A stretch of DNA of 64,000 nt from Paraphoma chrysanthemicola (lineage: Eukaryota > Ascomycota > Dothideomycetes > Pleosporales > Phaeosphaeriaceae), in assembly GCA_020744225.1 (NCBI GenBank), contig JAGMWG010000013.1, forward strand, positions 868,001 through 932,000, written 5' to 3'. Below are positions 22,807 through 35,595 of the stretch, piece by piece. Made by a program: the position numbers and the translations under genes. Under the pieces are notes generated by a model. That model worked only from the letters and a program-made list of their open reading frames with translations, had not been told where the DNA came from and did no database searches. The stretch's first letter is position 1. Every line of letters begins with the position of its first letter.

Positions 22807-25800
22807 TTACTCCTCGACCAATGCACCCAATATCAAGCTTTGAATCACAAACTCCGAGCACGTAATCCGAACGCGCTTGCCATTGACTTCTCCCCTCGCT
22901 ACGAGCTCTTCTTTCTCCTCTGTCTCATCGCGCTTGCGCTTCTTGCTCTTCTTTGTTTTGCCACTAGTGATGGGCTTTCCAGTACCGAAGAGCTCAGCAG
23001 CAGCGTCTGAGACACCTTGTTCGCCGTTGTCAACATAGATCCAGTCCCACTGGCTGTCCTGGAGCGTGTCCGCGGCAGCTGTGAGGTCGGCGCACCGGCC
23101 GACGTTTGCGGCACCGAGGGCATGGGTTAGGAAGATGAAAGGCTGTCGCTTTTCAATCTCCTTCTTCGACTTGCCAGTCACCAAGAGAACGCTCTGCTTG
23201 TGCAGAAGCAGATCACGATTACTGACAGTCTGAGCGAATGACAAGTCGTCAGCAGCAGGGTCGTAGACTGTCATGGTGCGAGACCGGACTACTCCATTGG
23301 GATCCAAGAACTTCGAGACCCCCGCTGGAAGCAGATATCTCGAGAATGGCACAGCGCGAGCTGCATTCAGTGAGTCCTCAATCCAACGGAGATGTAGACA
23401 CGGGACATTGAGCGCCAGCGCCTGTATGTACTTTGTGCTTCGCGAATGTGAATCTGAGATGAGTGCGACAAATCCCAGGTCTTTGTATTGTTGCTTGAGC
23501 GACAATTCTGCACCATCATGCCCGACTGACGCAGATCTACGTCGACTTTGCGACAAAGATGGTGCATCACCCAACTCGCTCTCGAATAGTTCATGGAAGC
23601 CTTGTTCTAGAATGTGACCGCCGTTACCGCGGATAACCTTTGCCATGGCTTCTTTGTCTACATCGGCGGCCGTCGACGTGAGGACAAAAGCCATGTTAGA
23701 GAACGCACCACTGCCTGATCGCGTCGACGTTGAAGCAACGGACGCTGCGCGACCTGTAACATCTCGTAACAGAGAAGGTGCTGTGACGCCTCGGCGAGTA
23801 AACGAAGGTGTAGCTGTGCCGTCTACAGCCGGTATGGGCGTTCCGATACGCGATATCGACTTGCTAGGTGACGCAAGCGTAGAATAGTTGAATGACCGAT
23901 CGCGGAGTCTAGTCCACAATTGTGTCGTCAAGTACACACTGCCCATAGGCACTGCGATTGGTGTCACGGCTGTTATGGTCTTGCCCGCTGGTAAGCTATC
24001 TCGTGGCTTCTCCTCCAGTACGATAGTTGCGTAGCCATGGCGATCGGTCATGGGAAACTCCTCATTGATTGCCACGATATCGTTCTTGTCCTTGAACCCG
24101 ACCACAACGTAAGTGTGCCTCTTCATGCCGACGGCATCCACCTTGACATGATCGCCAGGTCGAAGATCCAGCGCGCGTACTTGGCTAGCTTCCAGACTGG
24201 TGATATTACCATCATCGAAACGTATTTGCAGCTGGCGACCGGATCCTCGCCCGATACAAGTCGCAGGGTAGTAGTGACTGCCAGGCCAAGACGCAAGTAC
24301 TCGATTGGGTACAAGAAATTCGCCAGATGGCACCTCTCCATGGTCTGATAGACTGTGAACCTTGGGCTTAATTTGTTCTGGTTCTGGCGTGGTGTCGGCA
24401 AGCTCGTCCCGCTCTTCGTTAGTATCGATCATGGCGGTATCGGGAACGACTGGTGCCCTGCTTCCACGATGTTTTGTTGGTGTGACGGGCGTACTAGATC
24501 GACCGGCCGAAGTGGATTTCTGCTTGGAAGGCGAGTTCATTGGCGAGGACAGAGACATAAGAAGCTCCTTAGAAACGGCCTTCAGAGTGCCTTTCTTTCG
24601 TCCTTGTAGTCTTGAAGGTCTTGGCACTTCTTTTTGCTTTAACGCAGCTCGCCGACTATAGGGTGCTTGGGCATCTGCTCTAGCGTGTACTGCAGCCAGG
24701 GCTCCACGAGTCTCTCGATCCTGAGCTGATGCTGTTGGCGGACTACTCATTGGGGCTTGCTGTACTTCAGGCGCAGTCGGTGATGGTTGTCTTATTGGCT
24801 GAATTTCTGCAGGTGCAGGTTTCAGGGGACTACGGAAAATGTTGCGCTTTGCTGTGTATGTCACCTTACGCCGCTTAGCAGAGGCAGGTGCAGGCGACGA
24901 GCCAGACATCAAGTCGTTCTCATCGTTCTCGTCTAGTCCACTGAGCCGCGGCATTTCAATTTCCTCTTCAACGTTGGACTGCTGGGTTTCTGGCAGATTG
25001 TGTATGTCTTGAAGAGAGCGTAGACGCTCTCCTGTCGGAATAGCATCGCTGCCACCTTCAATTGGACTTGAAAGTGGGATCTGACCTTGAGAACCGGAGA
25101 GTTCTTCTCGGGCAGTTTGGAATGGCTCGGTACTGTTTGTCTGGTCGAGAGCCTCACAACCTTGTGCTGGGTGATCATGGACACCAGCATCATGCTCATG
25201 CTCGGGCTCAGGCAAGAAAGACGGCTGTGTCTCTTCAAGGGCGTCCGTTTCGGGCACCGTGTTCTGACGCTCCACGCGGGGTGGCCTCGGGGTTGCTTCT
25301 CCGTCTGGTTTTGCTTCTACGGTTGCAAGTGGTGACTGCACTTGGTCCTCATGCTCAGGCAGGTCTTCATTTGTGTGCTCCTGTGCCAGAGTATCGGGAA
25401 CCTCTTGGTCAGTAACGGGTTCTAGCTTCTGAGGCTGTACCAGATCCAGTTCTTCGTCTTCCATATCCACGTCCCTAGATCTAGAGTCATCCTCATCATC
25501 GGCTTCCGGCTTCGTCAGAGGAAGATCATCATCGTCAACCATGGCAACATCTTCGCCAACGACCCGAGGCTCAGTAGAGTCGCGTATAGAGCCATCCTCA
25601 GCATACTCGTCGTATGTTCGCTCGTGCTCATCATAGGTGAGGTCGTCGTCGGGTCCCATGATTGGAGGGCTACTGGGAACGCGCTCTCCGGCCTCTGGAG
25701 TCACGTCTGCTTCCAATTCATCTGGCGATGATTTGGGTGGTGGCCCAGGTGGCATGGATGATGATACAACTTGGCTTGTGTATCCGGTTTTGGTGGTCAT

Positions 25801-27649
25801 TGTAGTCTGGTTGATGCTATACTGGTTTGTCGAGGGCGACGACGGAAAACGCAACGATTTGGGACGAGGCACACTGTCGTAGTCGGCGGTGGCGTCAGGC
25901 TGTGAGTCCATAACAGCAACAGATTCCCTACTGCTTTGGGGTGCGAGGGTGCGGGCAAGTGGCTGTGACATGGGTGCTTGGAAGTGAGACTCGCGTTGAA
26001 GTTGAGAAGAAGGAGTGGGGCCTTGGGAAGAGTGACGCGGAGAAGGTGCTGATTGCGGGCGAGTCGGGTGAGAAGAGGTCTTGGGGACCAACACATTATT
26101 GTCCCTGCTATTGTGTTTTACTACGGTCCGTGCGGTGGAGGGGACGTTTTGCGAAAGCTCGTCAGGTGAATCTTCGTCATCATGCGCTTTCATCGGCGAT
26201 GATATTGCAAGCTCGTCCGCACAGTCTTCACCTGGAGGTGTGACCGGACGAAGAGTTTTTGGCTTGCGCGGGGATGCAAACTTTGCGTTCGCCGTACGCT
26301 TCTTTATCGAGCCAGGTGACAGTGGGGCCGGCGCAGATATATGCGCAAAGGACATGGCAGCCTTTCGCTCCAATTCTTCCCGATTCTTCTTCTTCTGTGC
26401 GCGCAACTGAGCTGCGGATGGCATCTCCCAGCTGTCTTCCTGTACCAATCGCACAGGCTGTTCACGCGTAGTCCGCCTACGCCTCTCTTGCGACTCCTCC
26501 ATCGAGACGTATTCAGCCCGTGGCTCGCTTGACGATCGCATGCCGGGGTCTGTCCGGGGAGTTTCGTCGCACATAGCTTTGATAGGGCTCGACAAGGCGG
26601 GTATCGGACTCGAGTGTCGCACGTGTGTGAAGTTGGGTGAAGGGCGAGTGAAAGCCACATCTTCCGAAGTGTCGGCCTGCGCAGGAGAAGTAGGCGCTTG
26701 CGTGTTTTGGTAGAGTTGAGTCAGCGACATGGGCGCAATGGCACCAAATCCAAAGCCGGGGAATGCAGCCACCGAGGCAACCGTGCTAGGTGTTGTGTTC
26801 GTTCGCACCGCCGAGCTAAGCATGTGCCCTGAGTTGTCCCTCTTCCGGCCTGCGATTGCTGGTGTTTCGAATTTCAGCGGGCTCGTGGCCGCGTAGTGAC
26901 CCATCGGAAGTGCGCTTAGGATATCGTCGTCGTGCATCACTGTCGGGCTCGTGACGCCTGGACTGTGGTTGGCTTGACTCGACTCGACCAGCTCAATGCC
27001 GTCCGTGGGGCTGTCGCCATCGTCGTCCTCCACGTGCTCAGAGAACAGCGACTTCGGGCCTGGTATTGCGATGGACTGCATAACCGCGCTGTCGCCGAAT
27101 ATGCCGCTGGTCCATTCCCTGTAGATTTGGCTGTCTGGCTGGGTGTCGCCCGGTGCATCCATGCCGGCGAAGCTGCGGTGCATCTTATGCGCGCCCTCCT
27201 TTTCCCTCACAGGCTCGGTGCTCGTAGGCGCGCTGTGATGCGTGGGTAGACGCGGCTTGACATGTCTTGCAGCTGCGACGCGTCTTTGGGAAGGAGCGTG
27301 GTCGAATGGGGGAGGCGCAGTGGGCAGCTGGGCAGCGGCGCGGTGCGACTGCGGTGGGATTGCGAACGTGGAAGGGGATGCAGCAGCAATCGTTTGGTGG
27401 CTCTCGGACGACGACGTAGTGAAGTGCAATTGCTTGTCGCTGCCTGCGCGCTGCCTAAGCAGCTGTGAGAGTTGCGACGGGTCCTAAGTGTGGCGTCAGT
27501 GGTCAGTGAGTGAGCGACTCATGATCTGCGGAGCGCGGCAGGGACCCCAGTCGCTGCTGCATCTGTGCGTTATCGCATGCGCGCAGGAAATGAGAACTCA
27601 CATCGAAAAGTCGCTCGTCAAGGCACGTCGACGCCTGCGATTCCGCCAT
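22807..27649 (-). CDS. DNA-damage checkpoint mediator, Crb2/Rad9/53BP1 family
   Basis: Adaptor that binds modified histones at DNA breaks and recruits the effector kinase. First exon 27649-27602 (16 codons, MAESQASTC start), a 118-bp intron, then exon 27483-22807, giving about 1574 aa. The N-terminal thousand residues are disordered with many SQ/TQ and SP/TP sites, as expected for ATM/ATR and CDK targets. A tandem Tudor-type region starts near residue 1065 (GEFLVPNRVLASW, YYPATCIG, IRFDDGN). Two C-terminal BRCT repeats follow from about residue 1275 (NGGHILEQGF; CLHLRWIEDS) to the end (VRITCSEFVIQSLI). A Lys/Arg-rich run (KTKKSKKRKRDE) before the last helix could be a nuclear signal. The upstream exon was found from its donor and an open frame reaching past the first internal Met. 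Confidence 0.93.
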
Positions 27650-28505
27650 GGCAACTGTCAATTAGACGGAGGATCCTCCAAAGCGTGGTGTTGGTGCATG
27701 TCACGCGGATTGAGCCGGTCGTTTACGCGTCCAATTATTCGACGCGGTCTCACGTGTGGGGGACAACGCTTTGTTCTTTGGCGACGCGCTAGGCTCAGCG
27801 ACACCTCCATTGACTGCTATAGGAAGTGCAATCCTAATGATCTATACGAACGGAGTGGGAGCAATGCCTGTTTTCGAGCAAACATGTCCTTTCACTTTAA
27901 ACGCAGTCTGTTCAGATGTTCAGTCGCCATCTTTATGATACTGCTCACTGCGGAAAAGGACTTGCAATTAGCGATAAAAGCGACAGAACCCTGGTGGCGT
28001 TTCCGCAAAGCGAAGGAAGTTGTCTTAGCATGCAAAAAGCAAAAGCCCGTACTACACCTTGACATGTTCGGTCGGACGCTCCTGAAGGGGCCTTGTGCGC
28101 GAAAGGCTTCAGCGCAAACCCCGAGATGCACAACAGGTTGCTGAGGTACTACACACGCAATGCTGAGAGACCTCTACTAGCACTCAGAAACATTTGCGCT
28201 TCGCCTATGGTAATGTGTCGGTATAGCAGATAAGTTGTCCCATTGGAGGCGTTAACGTGCAGTATGTCCATTCAGAAATATTGTACTGTTACAGACCACC
28301 TACGACTACTCGTCCCGAGCTCCAACCTCATACATGTGCTGACACGGTGATTGTACAAGATCATCATGTTTCCTCCTCCGAACTTCGTTCTGACTTCTTC
28401 GCTGGCATTGCCAATCCGCCTGCAAAGGTGTGCACATTTGGTCGATATTGTCTTTGCTTCCTTGTCCATCCTACAAGAGCCCTACAACGTTTGTATAGCT
28501 TTCGC
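27650..28505. other. Intergenic region
   Basis: 856 bp between two minus-strand genes; carries the crb2-like promoter and the 3' region of the SDH subunit gene. Open frames on the plus strand here are chance frames antisense to exons. Confidence 0.6.
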
Positions 28506-29114
28506 CTAAACGAAAAGGGTGTAGTACAAGCTGCATGCGACCGTCAAACCAACCGCAGTCCAGCCAGTCCTGATGACCTGGGTATTCTTGAAGCCAACAC
28601 CAAGATCCCACGCCAAATGCCTCAGTCCGTTGATGCTGTGGTAGAAGAATGGGAAGGCGAAGAAGCTCTTGAGGCCGATCTTGACAGCCGCGGGCCATGC
28701 GGCTACGGCCGCGACCATCGACTGTGTCTCAAGATGCCATCCGGTGTATGGTGCGGCAAGGTAGGCGAAACCGAAGATATAGAAGGAACCAGAGAGGATA
28801 ATGGCGGTCACACGGTTGAGGGCAGAGCCGTACCAGGTGATTTGGGGCTTGTAGATGGACAGATGCGGGGAGACGGGGCGGTTGAGACGCTGCTTGGCGA
28901 GGATCTCGGCAGCCTCATTTGAAGTCGTCGATGCAACCCTGCTCTACCGTTAGTTTTGGGTTCCGCGATGGCCTTAGCAACAGCAGCTGGTGATGCCCGC
29001 ATGCTGTCATGTGCGTGCATACCTCCGCTGTACGATGCGTCCCGCGGGCTGGAATCGCAGAGCCGGAGCCGCTGCCCGTCGCAGACCAAGCTGAAAGATG
29101 CGCATCGAAGACAT
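28506..29114 (-). CDS. SDH3: Succinate dehydrogenase cytochrome b subunit (SdhC/Sdh3)
   Basis: Membrane anchor of mitochondrial complex II; binds ubiquinone and haem b with Sdh4. Exons 29114-29023 and 28938-28506 with an 84-bp intron give 174 aa. The first exon is an Arg/Ala-rich mitochondrial targeting sequence (MRIFQLGLRRAAAPALRF). The quinone-site signature RPVSPHLSIYKPQITW and SALNRVTAI follows at about residues 52-77, then three hydrophobic segments with HSINGLRHLAWDLG holding the conserved haem-ligand His region. Family residues in this Ser/Arg motif are known sites of fungicide (SDHI) resistance; nothing unusual is seen here. Confidence 0.96.
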
Positions 29115-29873
29115 GGCGCTCAATTGACGTTCGTGCGGTCGTGAGTGGAGAGTGTCGAAGTGGGTGTGTCAATGTCGTCAAGCTCTCAAACCCACGCTGC
29201 TCCGATGCCCGAGGTAATCCCACCTCGAGCCAATCACAGCACCCGGCTTAGTCAACCCGCCCCAGCACCCGAGTTTTCTTCGCGAGCCGCACGTTTCTAC
29301 GACTCTTCACGAACCTCGATATCGCCAACAGTGAGCGCAAGCGCTGAGCTGTTGGAGTGACAACCTATTTGTCCGCTGGCGTTATGTCAGTGGATTGGGT
29401 GCATGAGAGTTTGGAGACGGACGCCCGTAGTTAATCGCTCGTAAAGTCAAAATCTATGGCTCAGCGAGTTTCATATCAAGGCAACATACACTGTAAACAC
29501 CGCAAGGCTTTTGTGACTTCAGGGGACGATACCATATGCCTCTTTACACGCCCTGGTTACCGACGGAGAGCGTGTCGCGCCTGAATCAAGGGCGCTGTGC
29601 CTACCAATTTCGTGAGACCACATTCACGACCACGTGCCCAAGACGTCGCTCGCATATGAAGCCTCGCACACGTCCAGTAACAATCGGACACTTCGATGAT
29701 GGATACACGATGGCCATGCCGTCAACTTGGGTACATTGACGCGTCGTGTAGTGCTCCAGCCATCATGCTGCAAATTTTTCCGTTCTCATCTTCATCGTGC
29801 CTTCCTGAACCATAACCTGACTATACATCGGCAACCTCATTGGGATAACGACGCGTACCATCTCGATCCTTGA
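29115..29873. promoter_or_regulatory. Divergent promoter region of SDH3 and WDR89-like gene
   Basis: 759 bp separating two head-to-head genes. It must hold both promoters. No specific binding site could be assigned with confidence. Confidence 0.5.
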
Positions 29874-31266
29874 ATGATGGCACAAGCAACAGCAGTGGCG
29901 AGCTCCAACGTAGGGCTACCCGCCAATTCCTACGTCTACAAGGTCATCTCCACAGCGCCGCGGCAGGACCCGCTCACATTTTCGAAGCTCGACCAGCTAG
30001 CCATCATATCTTCCGACGACTCATTGCGCTTTCTTGATCCTCAAACGCTCAATGCCAATGGGTCAGTCAAGAAGGCGAATGAGAGGATAACATGCTTGGA
30101 AAGGGCAAATGATGGTCCGAGCAATATTGTGGCAACAGCAGGAAGAGACGGTCTCATCAGGTTCTGGGACAAAAGAACGCAAAAGAAGGCGCTTGAAATC
30201 GAGAGCCGTGAGTGAAGACTACCGCAATTGGTACGGTACCTTTTGCTAATTTATTGCAGCGCATAAGCTCATCTCGTCTCTGGTATGCGATGCTCAGAAG
30301 AACTTCATTGCAGCTGGTATTGAGAACCCGGAAGACGGACCTGGGGTCTCCCCAGTCTATGTCTGGTATGTAGACGTGCGGTGTCGATCTCAGCAAAAGC
30401 TGAACACATCACAGGGACCAACGCAATCCTTCAGCACCCACATTATCACTCGTAGAATCACACACAGACACAGTCACGTCGCTGCAACTACATCCTAGCC
30501 ATCCGACGCTACTTCTATCATCGAGCACGGATGGGCTGGTCAACATCTTCGATACCTCACAGGCTGAGGAAGACGACGCATTGTATCAAGTCATCAACCA
30601 CCGATCTGCCATCGCGCACGCTGGCTTTATGTATCCTGGCACTGATATCTACGCGCTTGGCACCGACGAAACGATGAGCTTCTACGCTCTGCAGAGTCAA
30701 AAGGAAGAGGAGGAAGAGCCTAACCCAAAGGCGTTTGGTGATGTTCGCGAAGCTCTGGGATGCGAGTACCTGGTTGACATTCATTGGGTCGGTCCGCAAC
30801 CATTTGTAGCAGCCGGCAAACACAGGTAAGCTCATCCGCGTTCAGCGGGTTTACAATAGCTGACTCAACACAGCGAGAGCCGAGTTGATCTCATCCCGAT
30901 CAACAAAATATCAAGTGGTCCCTTGGATTACGTGTACGATCTCGGTAAAAGCATACGGCTTCCTGGTGCTCACGGTGACGAGATCGTCCGTGACATGTAC
31001 ACAGACATCCACGTGAGTATAATGAGACTGTATCATCAAATCCACTAACGCTTGCCCAGACACGAACAACCTACACCTGCGGCGAAGACGGTCATATCCG
31101 AGCATGGAAGCTTTCGGACGTGGAAGAAGAAGTCATGGACGTTGACGAAGAAGCCGAGCCCACGAAGAAGAAGAGTAAGGACAAGGATCGCAAGGAAAGG
31201 CGGAAAGAGAAGAAAGAAAAGCGCAAGGGTGAAGACAAGGAAAAGGCACGATATAAGCCTTACTGA
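29874..31266 (+). CDS. WD40-repeat protein, WDR89-like
   Basis: Five exons (29874-30207, 30260-30365, 30415-30825, 30874-31012, 31060-31266) with four introns of 47-52 bp give 398 aa. WD-repeat endings are visible: GLIRFWDKRT, SPVYVWDQRN, GLVNIFDTSQ and GHIRAWKL. The order and the long fourth segment with acidic loop (EEEEEPNP) resemble WDR89, an uncharacterised conserved beta-propeller. The C-terminus is a strongly basic tail (KKKSKDKDRKERRKEKK), suggesting a nuclear or nucleolar location. All splice junctions keep frame across consensus GT..AG sites. Partner and function unknown. Confidence 0.88.
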
Positions 31267-33824
31267 TCAGTCGTATCGGGCCGGAATGGATGTGGTAAGC
31301 AAGGAGTGCATGTGCTTGATGAACCAGTGCGCCATCTTCAGTCTTGAAGTGAAATACAATTTTGCTCAACTTCAGAACCTGTGGTCGCCGTTACCCACCT
31401 TCATGCTCTCAACGAGAACCTTCTTGCACGTGAAGCTACTATTCCTCCGGAGCCACCATATTGGGACCGCATGCAAGGCACAAATTACGTGCTGCAAGTC
31501 GTCGAGACAAGCTTCGCCGCATTGTGTTCAACCACGGTTCCCTTTTCTTCCCAAATTCGCACACCTGCGCGATAATTTAGCGAAACGAGGATCTCATGCA
31601 GCCATTGTCACAGCCTCAATTGCGTCAATTCATCCGATTCGCAACCATTGTTTCAACGTCTTGTTATCACGACTTTCTGCATGTGAAGTCACGGCGAGTC
31701 GAGTACGATATGCAAGGCGGCCCGATTAAGTTCATCGACGATAAGCACGCCTTGTCAAATTCGCCGAAGCGGTGAGCACCTCGTTGTGCTGGCGAGTATT
31801 TGCGGTAATGGCTGATCTTGGGTTGGGGAATAGCTGGATGTCAAAATATGTACTCGTCATGTTGTGTCCCTGACAGTCGTCTGTTTAGAGTTGCACGGAT
31901 CGACGGGTCCACTCGCGGGAATATTGGGACTGGGTGGATGGAAATGCCTCAATCGTGGCTCAGACCGTAATGCGCGAGATATCGATGTCCCGTATTCAGC
32001 CTGGTGAGATTGATACCATTAGCCTTATTCTGTTCGTGATAGCGGACCTGCGTTCCAGATAGCATTTCATCCTTGTGCCAAACTTCCTTGTGCCAAGTAA
32101 GAGTGGCTGTCATCATCGATAACGCACCGCATAATCCTTCGGAAACAGTTCTCCACAAGCGCTGACGACGACATCCACAAAGCCGACTCTCACGATCGTA
32201 CCAAGGAACCAGACAAAACAAACAGGCAGGTGGCTGTTGCCGCGGCCACAGTGCCAGTGCCTGGCCACACAGGGCGTCCAGTGAATGGAGGGGTGCAAGC
32301 CGAGCCATCCGAATTTAGCACAAGCCGCGAGGCGGGGCCGATTGGATCGTCGGTCACCCGTCTGCGGGAATCACGTTGGAAGCGTCGTGCCCTTTGACAT
32401 CGTGACGTTCAATGGTGCTAGAGCAGGTTTTTGTACGTAATTTACTGCGTCTGGACCTGAAATGCCATCATGCAATGTCGCGTGAGCCGCGAGCGTCGTA
32501 AAAGGCCATCGTGAAGAACCAGCAAACTCGATCGTGGTCGCTGAGACCGGATGGTAATGCGGTCACGGTGGATTGTGTGATTGTGGATACCTTTTGGTGG
32601 AGCCCGTGCAGCAGGCTGTCGCATGGTGAAAGGGTTTGTGTGGGTGGAAATCTTGGCACTTCGCTTTATCGCGGCTGAAAGGGCAACACAGGCGAAAGGT
32701 TCAATTTTGGCTGCAGATCAAGGAGTCTAGAAAGAACGTCCCTCGAGGATGGCTTTGCAAGGGCCCATAATTGCCATGCAGCAATGTTGCATGTTTCCCA
32801 CCGCTTGAGACGTCTTGACCAACAACGTGGTGATGCTGACAGTCCAACACGTCGCCGGCCGTTTCAACAAGATGCACGATAGTCCAGCTGCGGGGCCTTT
32901 TCACACAAAGAACAAGTGGGCGTTCCAGAAGGGGCAGGCTGAGTGGTGGCGCGAATGCTCACGTCTAGGCGGCGCACGGATGTCCCACTACAAACAAGGG
33001 TACCAGTGCAACTTCGTCATCTTCAGCACGAAAGGCGATATTGGCTTGTGTCATCGCGTGCCTCGCAACATTCCTCATCGCGAAAACTTGTAACGTGGCG
33101 ATCGCTCAGTGATCGTCCCTGTCACAACGGCGCTGGGCCAGTAAGTCATGGGGATCGAGGTGCATCACGAGAAACGCCGCATACCAGCTATCGTGTACTG
33201 CCGAGTAAGTCAAGTGCGCACATAGTCCTTGCAGTCTTCAAATCATCAGTCCCGTATTGGCGAGTACTTGCCGTTACAGGGAGGCGGACGCAAGGAGCTG
33301 AAAGAAGTTTGGGCGTCAGCTCTGCCCCTGAGCCGTCGTGGCTCCCGCTCGCAAAGTCTGGGGAAGCGTAGGACGTTGTTTGGTCGGATCGGTTCTGGCG
33401 GTGTGTGGAGAAGGGCGAGAAAATGGCGCACATGGAACCCGGCCTGATCACGATGCTAAACTAGGGAACAATCTGCCGCCAATTACGTTGCAATTATTGG
33501 ACTGATCGAGATGCATGCGTCCGGTGTCCTAGGTTCTAGGTTATCGTCAAAGCGCGATTCGTGCTGTTTCTGATCTTGCGGTGTGGTGCCTTTCTTCGAT
33601 CGTGCTCTTGTCAGGGTCCCCGACGGCGCCAGGTACGTATAAAATCATGGCTGCCCGCCGCCCACGGATGGACATCAATCCATTACCATCGATCTTCAGT
33701 CACCTTCGAGCTTCCATTCCAAACTCGGACTAAAAGACGGGATCTACATCAGAGAACTACCTCCATACAAACCTCGAACTACTACTACATACCCATACCA
33801 AGCAACGCTTCATACGCATTCATC
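31267..33824. other. Long intergenic region with a possible decayed coding remnant
   Basis: About 2.56 kb. At 31378-31570 the sequence reads as strongly protein-like peptides but in successive frames (NENLLAREATIPPEPPYW, then DKLRRIVFNHGSLFFPN), as if single bases were lost; this may be a frameshifted small gene. The rest has no supported gene. The last 200 bp is the promoter and CT-rich leader of the gene at 33825. Confidence 0.4.
33638..33644 (+). promoter_or_regulatory. TATA box of the 33825 gene
   Basis: TATAAAA about 180 bp upstream of the start codon, followed by a C/T/A-rich leader without ATG in good context. Such a strong TATA and long pyrimidine-rich leader is typical of inducible or highly expressed fungal genes. 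Confidence 0.55.
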
Positions 33825-34172
33825 ATGCCTTCTCTTCCATTCAGCGCCTCGCCTTCTCCTTCTCCTCATTCTTCTCCAAGCTTGTCGCCTACCATGACTC
33901 CCTCGATAGTTCTCCACAGTCCCGCATCGGGTATATTTGATCAACCAAACTAAGACTTTGCATCTAATCGTAAAACAGGTGGTGTGGCGCCAAAGAAGGA
34001 GCTGCACAAGTCAAAAGAAGACGCCGCTGAGGCATACCGTCTTCGCTACGCGCAGTACCTCGCCAGCACGTTCAGCATGTCGATACAGGCTGCGTTGTCG
34101 GAAGCGGATGCCCAGCTGGCGCCTCGTCGCTCGAGTAGTATTTCTGAGGCGGAGTCGTATAGAGAATTTTGA
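33825..34172 (+). CDS. Small protein, Ser/Pro-rich N-terminus, 99 aa
   Basis: Exons 33825-33930 and 33979-34172 around a 48-bp intron. The N-terminal third is Ser/Pro low complexity; the C-terminal part (APKKELHKSKEDAAEAYR and a following YAQYLASTFS segment) is predicted helical and looks conserved. No signal peptide or membrane span is apparent. The strong TATA box upstream suggests regulated or high expression. No family recognised. Confidence 0.7.
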
Positions 34173-35595
34173 GACGGTGGTAATTTCGCGGTGGTAATTT
34201 GAGGTTTATGATTTTACGAATACTGCATTGGGAGGAAATCCGGCATGGTAACGGGGTTATGGGCGCCTTTCGAGCGTCAGCGAATTGAAAAGCATTGACT
34301 CTTCTCGTGCCAATTTTGCAATGCGAAGCTTCGTGCTTCAACTAATGTGAGCCGACAGCAACTCCTCCGTCATGGGTGTCGATGAAAACCATCCAGCCGT
34401 CGCATGTCCAGCAGATGAGTGTGAAACGTCCCTTTGCACGCATGCGACGCGATGGCTGACGTTGAAGGTGATGCTCGATTCAGTTGGCGTGGTGTTGACA
34501 ACCCCACCGCGCCGACGGGCAACCTCCCACCCGTTACGACCGCCTTGACCAGGTCTCCACGTGGGTCTGAGGCTCTTCCTATCGATAGCGCACCCAATTT
34601 CAACGACAAGTGAAGTATATATATAACTTGGTCGCACCCTCGGTCAGTCTCCGTGGCCTGCTTGTTCTCCCCTGCTGGTTGTCGCTTCCCCAGCCGAGCC
34701 TCGCGCAACAATTACCCCGGGTTTTCGTCGGTGAACTCGCCGTACCCACTGATATACATCAACGCCCAGCAACGCTCAGGAATCGTGTCTTGTCCCTTGT
34801 CCCTTCGGACACAGAATAATCTCCTTGGACGAATGAGTCTGCCACGGGTTCTGCGAAATAGGCCATTGGTGGCACAACTTGCTATCATCGAACCACTGCA
34901 TGACGCGTGGCGAACATCAGCGCACTACTGCTTGTCTCGTTGCTGACCACAGACAAACAGCCACTGGGGAGCTGCGTATGGATTCCTGCATGCCTAGCCA
35001 CATGACGGCTTGCACACTTTCAGTACATTGCCTCCACGCGATTGCTGCTTCGCACATTCCATAGCGTGGGCAAACACCAGGCGTATGACGCGATGATAGT
35101 TGAACGCTCACATTTCTTGTACTTGTACAATGCCAACAGCCGAGACATCTCGGCATCGGGCTGTGCAGCCCCGTATCGATACACAAAGATCCGGGAAGCG
35201 GCAAGGAAGCTCTTGGGGCTTTTAGCCAAGAGTCTTATCGACGAGTCTTGCGATGATCTGAGTGAGCTTGCGCCACGGTGGCAGGCTACCTTTGCGGTGC
35301 TTCATCATACACATTTTGAAGCTTGGCCGTGATCAGAGCGAAGACCATGGTTTGCACATGAGTAAGTACCTCTCTAGCAGCTTTGTTGGCGCGCTGTGTC
35401 GCTGGAACAATGATGCGCAAAGTGATGAGAAGTCCCAAGACCTCCCACGCTTGGAAGACCCACGTCGCTCCATTAGCGTATGCGTGACCCCGCCATGTCC
35501 ATCTTGGGGACCAACAAGCCGCCTATAACTTCTCCCCCGCGAGCGCGTCCATTCTCTCTTCACAACCAACACCACGCGTGTTCTTACATACTTGA
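34173..35595. other. Intergenic region upstream of the sodium ATPase
   Basis: About 1.4 kb. An ATG frame at 35093-35332 (79 codons) has protein-like composition but no other support. The region ends in a CT-rich stretch before the ENA start, a usual feature of strong fungal promoters. Confidence 0.45.

Noticed and set aside
27488..28144. Long plus-strand frame (218 codons) over the crb2-like first exon
   Set aside because: Starts with GTG, lies antisense to a well-supported exon and has no domain.
28257..28922. Plus-strand frame of 221 codons
   Set aside because: Antisense shadow of the SDH3 exon; codon pattern follows the real gene.
31052..31729. Plus-strand frame of 225 codons
   Set aside because: First part overlaps the last WDR89-like exon in the wrong frame; the rest is less protein-like than the other two frames.
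35093..35332. 79-codon ATG frame upstream of the ENA gene
   Set aside because: Protein-like composition only; no promoter, splice or family evidence.
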